In this document: piece after piece, positions 58,824 to 64,000 of the stretch
How the letters are laid out: every line of letters begins with the position of its first letter
Position numbering within the stretch: the stretch's first letter is position 1
Source of the DNA: Rebecca billardiae RCC1528
Lineage: Eukaryota > Haptophyta
Direction: 5' to 3'
Assembly (NCBI GenBank): GCA_965240325.2
Contig: OZ251226.1
Span: 1,860,001-1,924,000 of the forward strand
DNA length: 64,000 nucleotides
Made by a program: the position numbers and the translations under genes
Notes under the pieces: model-generated
What the model saw: the letters and a program-made list of their open reading frames with translations, nothing else
What the model was told of the DNA's origin: nothing
The model's database searches: none

Positions 58824-61406
58824 GTGTGGTTTCAGCGTGCGAGCCCCGTCGCAGCGCGCGGCGGGGCTTGGCGAGCTGTTCGGTGCCATCGATCCCGACT
58901 GATGGCTGCCGCTCCCAGCGACCGAGCTGAGGTTTGGGGTCGGACAACAGGCTCACGCGGCGCGGACCCGCGCCGGCCGTGACGCCTGACGGGCGTGACC
59001 GCAGGCCGCCGAGTCTCCTGACCGTGCGCCGGGGGCGGCCGACTGAGTGATTCAGGCGGTCGCTGGAGTGGCAGCGTTCGGGGCCAGGGATCAAGGCAGT
59101 TCAAGTGCTAGATCGCCGCCGGTGGCGGCGGCGAGTTCCACACGGGTGCGTCGTTGAAGCTTGTGCGACTGCGCATTACTGAGACGCGAGAAACAAGTAA
59201 CAACCAGCGGCGCGTGTCACGGCGCCCGCGCGCCGCCAGTTGGCGTTTCGGGGCGACGGGCGGGGCTTTCAGTTAGTCAAACAGAGTCCAAAGGGTCCAG
59301 TCACTTTGCGAAAGGAAAACTCTGACAGTCAACTTTTTGAGACCAAGCAAACGACGAATGATTGTGACGAGACACTCTTGACCAATTCTATGATTTAAAG
59401 ACACAGGCACGAGGGCGCAGCTCTCCTGATTCGTCTGTCGAAGTACTGAATGGACCAGTGCAGACGAACGACGAGCACGACTGCCGATAAAAAAGAGACC
59501 CGCCCGTCCCGCCGTCGCACGCCCGCGATACGGTCGGGCTACGAGGCGGCGCGGGGCCTGAGCCGTCGCAGAGCCGTACGACGCCCATATCTGCGCCGCG
59601 CGCCTTCCTCGTCCTCGCCTCATCCGCGCCTTGAAGCAGCACGCACACGCACGCCTCCGCACTCAAAAGCAGTGCAAGCGCTGCGTGCAAGCTCGCGTGT
59701 GCAGCGCGCGACGTGCTCGACTCGGGGCTCGAGCCGCTGCGGTAGCATGCATCACCATCACATGCACACGACAACGTACGTTCAGATGGTGGCGGATACG
59801 TCGATGTGGATGGCCAGGTACTGCGGCCCGTCCATGCCTCTGAAGGCATTGAGCGGTGGCGAGATCGCCGAATCGCGTGGCGCAGTCCCAGAGAAGGTTG
59901 CTACCAGCCCTGGTCAGCTCGCTAGCCATGTCGGTCGATGCTCATCCCGCAATTGATAGGTGCGCACGCGTTACACGCATTCGCACGGTAGCCGCGTTGG
60001 ACGGCGGTCGCACGACTCCCGCGCAGCCAACACTGAGTGAGCCAAAGCGGCTGCGGCTTAGGGCGCGCGGGCGCGCATGGGCCATGGTGCCTGGATGACT
60101 GCGAGTCGCACGCCTATGGACGCTGTGGTGCCCAGCGCTTGCGAACTTTGCGCCATTAGCATGTGACACCTGGACGATGAAGGCGGTCCGACGCTGGCAC
60201 TGCATCAGCAGCTCACTACTCACTGACCTGCCGCTGCCACAGGAATCTGCGGCGGCGCGTCAGACGCCTCAGACGGCGAGCGCGGTGCGGGACCGTCGAC
60301 TGCGAGTCTAACGGTTCAGGCGGTTGCGCCCCCCCGCGCCAGGTGAGCCGGGCGCCTCCGCTACCCGGGCGGACCGGCGTGCCTGCACTCCGCAGTCGCG
60401 CCGTGGCCGGACGGTGGGAGCTGCCAGGCCTGGGACCCACGCGGGCCAATCGGGTCGAACCGTGGAAGCCGCCGGGTTCCGCGGTCCGGTAGTCGATCCG
60501 CGGGCCGCGGCCACCCAATGGCAGCCGCGTCCGCGCCGCCACGGGCGGCGCGGCCGCCGCGGCGGCGGTCCGCCCGACGGTCGTGATTCAAGCAGACTGA
60601 CAGTGACGGGTCTGACAGTGACTGCTAATGCTTGAAGTTGATAGTCTGATGGACTTAGGCGGTACGAATCACACTAAGCAGACGAGCTGACCTGACAATG
60701 TCTGTTATAATGTTATGTTGAGCTGACGCAGCCTGGGGCGCGCATCTCAGCAGATGGCGTCGCCGCTGGGACGTCAGGGCCGGCGCCGCACCAGGCGGGC
60801 CGGCGGCATCAGCTACGGAGCAGTGGCTGGCTCTGGCGGCGCGCGCGCGCGGCGCGCGCGGCGGCAGGAGCGCGAGCGCAGCAGCGCTGGCGCGGATCGA
60901 CGTGGACGCGGAGCGCGGACGCGGCAGCGCGGACGCGGAGCGACACGGACGCGGCGCGTGCGCGGGCGGTACGGCCCGGCGCAGCGCGGCACGGTGACGT
61001 CGCACGGGCATGGCCCGGCCGCCATCGTGGAAGCGTGTTGGAGTTCTCGAGAACGCAAACACGACCGTTTCATCCAGAAATTCATCACGGACGAGGACGT
61101 CCGGATTCAACGGGTACACGGATCCAGAAACCGTGTGCGACCAGCAGTTACGGCGGTGCGTCGGGAACACCTGTGATTGGTTGACGCACGGGGCGTGCGG
61201 CTCGGAATCATTGAGATTCCCCGAGCCGGGCCAGCAAACGCCGGGTCACCCCGCCGGAGCCGAAAAGAGCTCGGCGGGAGGTTACTTTTGCTCGTCCGAG
61301 GAGCGAGGGTCAGATTGCCTCGTGGGCGTCATCGTCGACGCGCCCGGCTACGCGCCGGTGAGCTTTTAGCAGGGCTCGACACGCTCGGAGCTCGCGTTTA
61401 CCCAAT
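58824..61406. other. 2.6 kb without a supported gene
   Basis: Mixed composition. Several frames of 100-170 codons are Arg/Ala-biased with no domain. The right part (from about 60,650) may contain the 5' LTR and leader of the retrotransposon starting at 61,407. Without the 3' LTR, which lies outside the window, the LTR limits cannot be read. Confidence 0.4.
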
Positions 61407-64000
61407 ATGCATGCAGCGATCGGGAGGGATCGTACGCGCGGCGCTTTCTCATCGATCGCGCCGATGGGCACGAGCGGCCGGATGCACGGCTCGGTCGACG
61501 TGGGGATGCTCAACGACAAGGGCAATCAGCAGCGCTGGCTCGCGCAATCGGCGAGCAGGCTGGCGGCGCTTCCGGCGGGGCAAGGGGCTACGATGTCCGC
61601 ACTGAACGGCATCATCGTGACGCACGGCCCGAACGCGGAGCACCGCATCAACACGCTCGAGGAGTACAACTCGACGTGGGAGACATTCAACCCATCCGCG
61701 GCGAAGATGATCAAGGTCAGTGCCGAGCGGATGGACCTGGCGCGTGAGAACTACGCGCTGCAGCAGCGGCTGCTCGACCATCGCCACGAGCACGAGCGCC
61801 GCGAGCACGCCGAGCGCCGGGCCGCGGCGGAACGCGCGGCGGCGGCGGCGGGGGCGAGGCAGGCGCCAAGCTACGCGCAGGCTGCCTCGGCGGGCGCGGG
61901 GAGTGGTTTAGCCACTCCGGGCGGCCCGACGGCGACCGGACCGGGTTCAGGTCCGGCGGCGGGCGGCGGATCCGGAATTTTTCCGGGTCCGGCGGCCGGT
62001 ACACCCGGTCCGGGTGTGGGCACAGGCGGCGCGGCAGGTGCGCCGGCTGGGACTGACGGCGCGACGCCTGTGGGCGGCGCCGGCGTCGGCGCGGTGCCTA
62101 CGGGCGGCGCCGGCGGGATCGGTGGCGCGGCGCCCGCGGGCGGCGCTGCCGTGACGCTCGATCCGCGCGCGCGCGAGCTCTACCGCCGCGAGCGCGAGAC
62201 CGAGGAACAGATGTATGAGCGGCAGGCGAGCGAGCACGCCATGCTGGACATCAAGCTCCGACAGAGCGTGTTGGAGGCAGCGCCGGACGGCGACGAGGCG
62301 GACCCCGCCAAGTACGCCGGGGCGCAGTACGAGAAACGGACGGCTTTCTTACGCACCGAGCTGCGGTCGTGGGTGACGGAGGCTGCGTGGCAGCACATCA
62401 ACCGCCTCATGGAGACGCAGCCGGAGGTGCAGGAGGAGCGCGCGCGCCTGAGCGCACTTACGCCGGGGCGCGAGTTCCTGTACCTGTGGAAGGCGATCCT
62501 GCGCATGCGCAAGCCCGACGACATGCGGAAGTACATGTCGGTGCGGGCACGCTGGCATCGGACGGTCCTGCCGGACTGCGGCAAGGACGGCGTCGGCGCA
62601 CTCGAGCTCTTCCAGGTGCTACAGCACAACCACGTGCTGCTGCAGGAGCTGAGTGACGCAGCGCCAGCGGCGGAGATGCTTGCGCGGCTCATCGAGTTCA
62701 TTCCGCCGGTGGGCGCGGGCATCGAGATGCGGACGCGGTACGAGTCGAAGGACTACAGGACCGTGACGAACTTCGACGTGCAGGAGCTCGTGCACGAGCT
62801 CAACGGCAAGTTCGAGGACTGGGACTTCTCCAAGGGCAAGCGGGTTGACCGCGGCGGCCCTGGGCGCCCAGGGGCGGGTGGCCGCACGCCAGGAGGCGGC
62901 GGCGCTACCCGCGCGCACCCAATCGACGGGCTCCGCCTGGCGCAGGCGGCGGCGGCGTCGGCGGGTGGCGGCGGCGGCGACACGACGTCGCCGGCTGGCC
63001 GTGGTGGCGGCGGCGGAGGTCGTGGCGGTGGCGGCGGCGGCACTGGCCGCGGCGCCGGCCGCGGAGGCCAGGACGACTCCGACGACGCGCACGGGCCGCG
63101 CTGCTACAAGTGCGGCGCCGTGGGGCATATCAAGCGTTACTGCCCGCAGGTGACGCAGGCTGATCGCGACTCGAACGCTGGCGATGACGCGGCGTCGACG
63201 CGGTCGGATCGCAGCCGTGGCTCACATCGGAGCGGCGGCGGCGGTGGCGGCAGCGGTGCGGGGGGCAGCACCCGCGCCGTGGTCGGGAATGGCAACGGCG
63301 GCGGCACGGTCCGCACGCAGGTCGCGTTCGCACCCGAGCAGGGTGACGAGCCCGACGGCGCCGTTGGTGGCGACGGTGACGCTGACGCCGGAGACGGCGG
63401 CGGCGCCGGCGCCGGACTCGGCTTGGCGCCTATTGGCGCGGCTATCGGCGGCAGGGCGCAGCGCGACGAGGACGTCGAGATCGTCGCGGCGCGGGCGGCC
63501 GAGGCACGCGTGGCGCCGCCGGAGGACAACACGCGGGCGTTGGTGTTTGACACTGGCGCACGGAAGAACATCGCCATGGCCGAGGATTTGACGAATCTTA
63601 CCCCGGTGGACGGCGCATGTCAGATCGAGTGGGGGAACGGTGCGCGGGAGCGGGTCACTCACCGCGGGACCCTGGTGGTCAAGCTTGCGGCGGACGACGA
63701 CAGCGACAAGGTCCTCACGCTCGAGATCGAGGCGTGGGCGTCGCGGCGCGTCACGGCGCCGCTGCTGTCGGTCGAGCACTGCGCGGACGCAGGCATCGAG
63801 TTCCACTACTCGCAGCGCGGCAACACTGCGGACTTTACGGCGCTGGGAGGCGGCGTCGTGCAGCTGCCGCGCGATTCCACGCTGCGCGCCGAGATCGTAC
63901 GGCGCCAGGTGGGGCCGGACGTCGGCGATGCGCCGACGGAGCCGCGCGCACGGCGCAGGGCGCCAGTGCGGCGCGTGGGCGCGGGGCGGGGGCGCGTTGG
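61407..64000 (+). CDS. Retrotransposon gag-protease polyprotein, 3' partial
   Basis: Open frame of at least 864 codons running off the window; the first in-frame ATG is at 61407, others at 61464 and 61593. The gag part is helical ('EFLYLWKAILRMRKPDDMRK', 'AEMLARLIEFIPPVGAGIEM') with Gly-rich linkers, then a CCHC zinc knuckle 'CYKCGAVGHIKRYC' near residue 566. An aspartic protease motif 'LVFDTGARKN' near 712 is followed by 'LLSVEHCADAGIEFHYS', which resembles the Ty1/copia layout after the protease ('LLSV..L...G..V.F'). Integrase and reverse transcriptase would lie beyond 64,000. The copia assignment is tentative. Confidence 0.78.
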   Translation, partial: MHAAIGRDRTRGAFSSIAPMGTSGRMHGSVDVGMLNDKGNQQRWLAQSASRLAALPAGQGATMSALNGIIVTHGPNAEHRINTLEEYNSTWETFNPSAAKMIKVSAERMDLARENYALQQRLLDHRHEHERREHAERRAAAERAAAAAGARQAPSYAQAASAGAGSGLATPGGPTATGPGSGPAAGGGSGIFPGPAAGTPGPGVGTGGAAGAPAGTDGATPVGGAGVGAVPTGGAGGIGGAAPAGGAAVTLDPRARELYRRERETEEQMYERQASEHAMLDIKLRQSVLEAAPDGDEADPAKYAGAQYEKRTAFLRTELRSWVTEAAWQHINRLMETQPEVQEERARLSALTPGREFLYLWKAILRMRKPDDMRKYMSVRARWHRTVLPDCGKDGVGALELFQVLQHNHVLLQELSDAAPAAEMLARLIEFIPPVGAGIEMRTRYESKDYRTVTNFDVQELVHELNGKFEDWDFSKGKRVDRGGPGRPGAGGRTPGGGGATRAHPIDGLRLAQAAAASAGGGGGDTTSPAGRGGGGGGRGGGGGGTGRGAGRGGQDDSDDAHGPRCYKCGAVGHIKRYCPQVTQADRDSNAGDDAASTRSDRSRGSHRSGGGGGGSGAGGSTRAVVGNGNGGGTVRTQVAFAPEQGDEPDGAVGGDGDADAGDGGGAGAGLGLAPIGAAIGGRAQRDEDVEIVAARAAEARVAPPEDNTRALVFDTGARKNIAMAEDLTNLTPVDGACQIEWGNGARERVTHRGTLVVKLAADDDSDKVLTLEIEAWASRRVTAPLLSVEHCADAGIEFHYSQRGNTADFTALGGGVVQLPRDSTLRAEIVRRQVGPDVGDAPTEPRARRRAPVRRVGAGRGRV
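61407..64000 (+). mobile_element. LTR retrotransposon, 5' part only
   Basis: Defined by the gag-protease frame. The element must start upstream of 61,407, but no LTR boundary, primer-binding site or target duplication could be fixed. The frame is intact through the window, suggesting a young copy. Confidence 0.7.

Noticed and set aside
1-64000. Bacterial operons, CRISPR arrays, riboswitches
   Set aside because: No spaced identical repeats of CRISPR type, no ribosome-binding sites, and genes with spliceosomal introns.
1-64000. tRNA or rRNA genes
   Set aside because: I read the intergenic stretches for GGTTCRA-type loops and acceptor pairing and found no convincing cloverleaf. A covariance-model search could overturn this.

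Overview
The window looks like nuclear DNA of a GC-rich, intron-containing, flagellated single-celled eukaryote, most probably a microalga. The evidence is GT-AG introns that restore exact reading frames, nucleolar RRP5, flagellar proteins (CIMIP1-like and DNAAF8-like), and signal-peptide or bipartite-looking N-termini. A haptophyte-type alga is my best guess. That rests on composition, secondary-plastid-like leaders and the type of virus present, not on a marker gene.

Left host block (1-20,138): a partial TraB-domain protein, a RanBP2-type zinc-finger protein, a six-exon RRP5/PDCD11 gene (2,388 aa after splicing), a divergently transcribed F-box/RCC1 protein, a CIMIP1-like flagellar protein with a 13-nt first coding exon, a two-exon fructosamine-3-kinase-like protein and a secreted or plastid-type RelA/SpoT-like protein. 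A 1.4-kb non-autonomous inverted-repeat element (20,762-22,158) follows.

Central insert (22,358-36,213): a 13.9-kb integrated Polinton-like virus (PLV). It has about 250-bp terminal inverted repeats, a 6-bp target duplication (TATCTG), lower GC than the host and no introns. It encodes a protein-primed family B DNA polymerase, an FtsK/HerA packaging ATPase, penton and major capsid proteins, a class-3-type lipase, a GIY-YIG nuclease, a three-domain LamG-like protein, a GTQ-repeat protein and several small proteins. All open reading frames are intact and I find no integrase gene. This is the most interesting object in the window.

Right host block (36,220-64,000): about 2.7 kb without a gene, then a luminal glycosyltransferase, a 2,137-aa DNAAF8-like protein with nucleoside-diphosphate-kinase-like repeats, a TenA-family protein with a signal peptide, a METTL24/FkbM-type membrane-anchored methyltransferase, a second F-box/RCC1 paralogue, a 1,298-aa HEAT-like repeat protein, a small orphan protein, and the gag-protease part of an LTR-type (probably Ty1/copia-like) retrotransposon running off the window end.

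How the genes work together: in the PLV the polymerase would replicate linear DNA with protein-primed ends. The ATPase, penton and major capsid protein form the morphogenesis core. The lipase and LamG protein are candidates for entry or attachment, by inference only. The host genes are housekeeping or flagellar and do not form an operon-like system. Several are arranged head to head with very short shared promoter regions.
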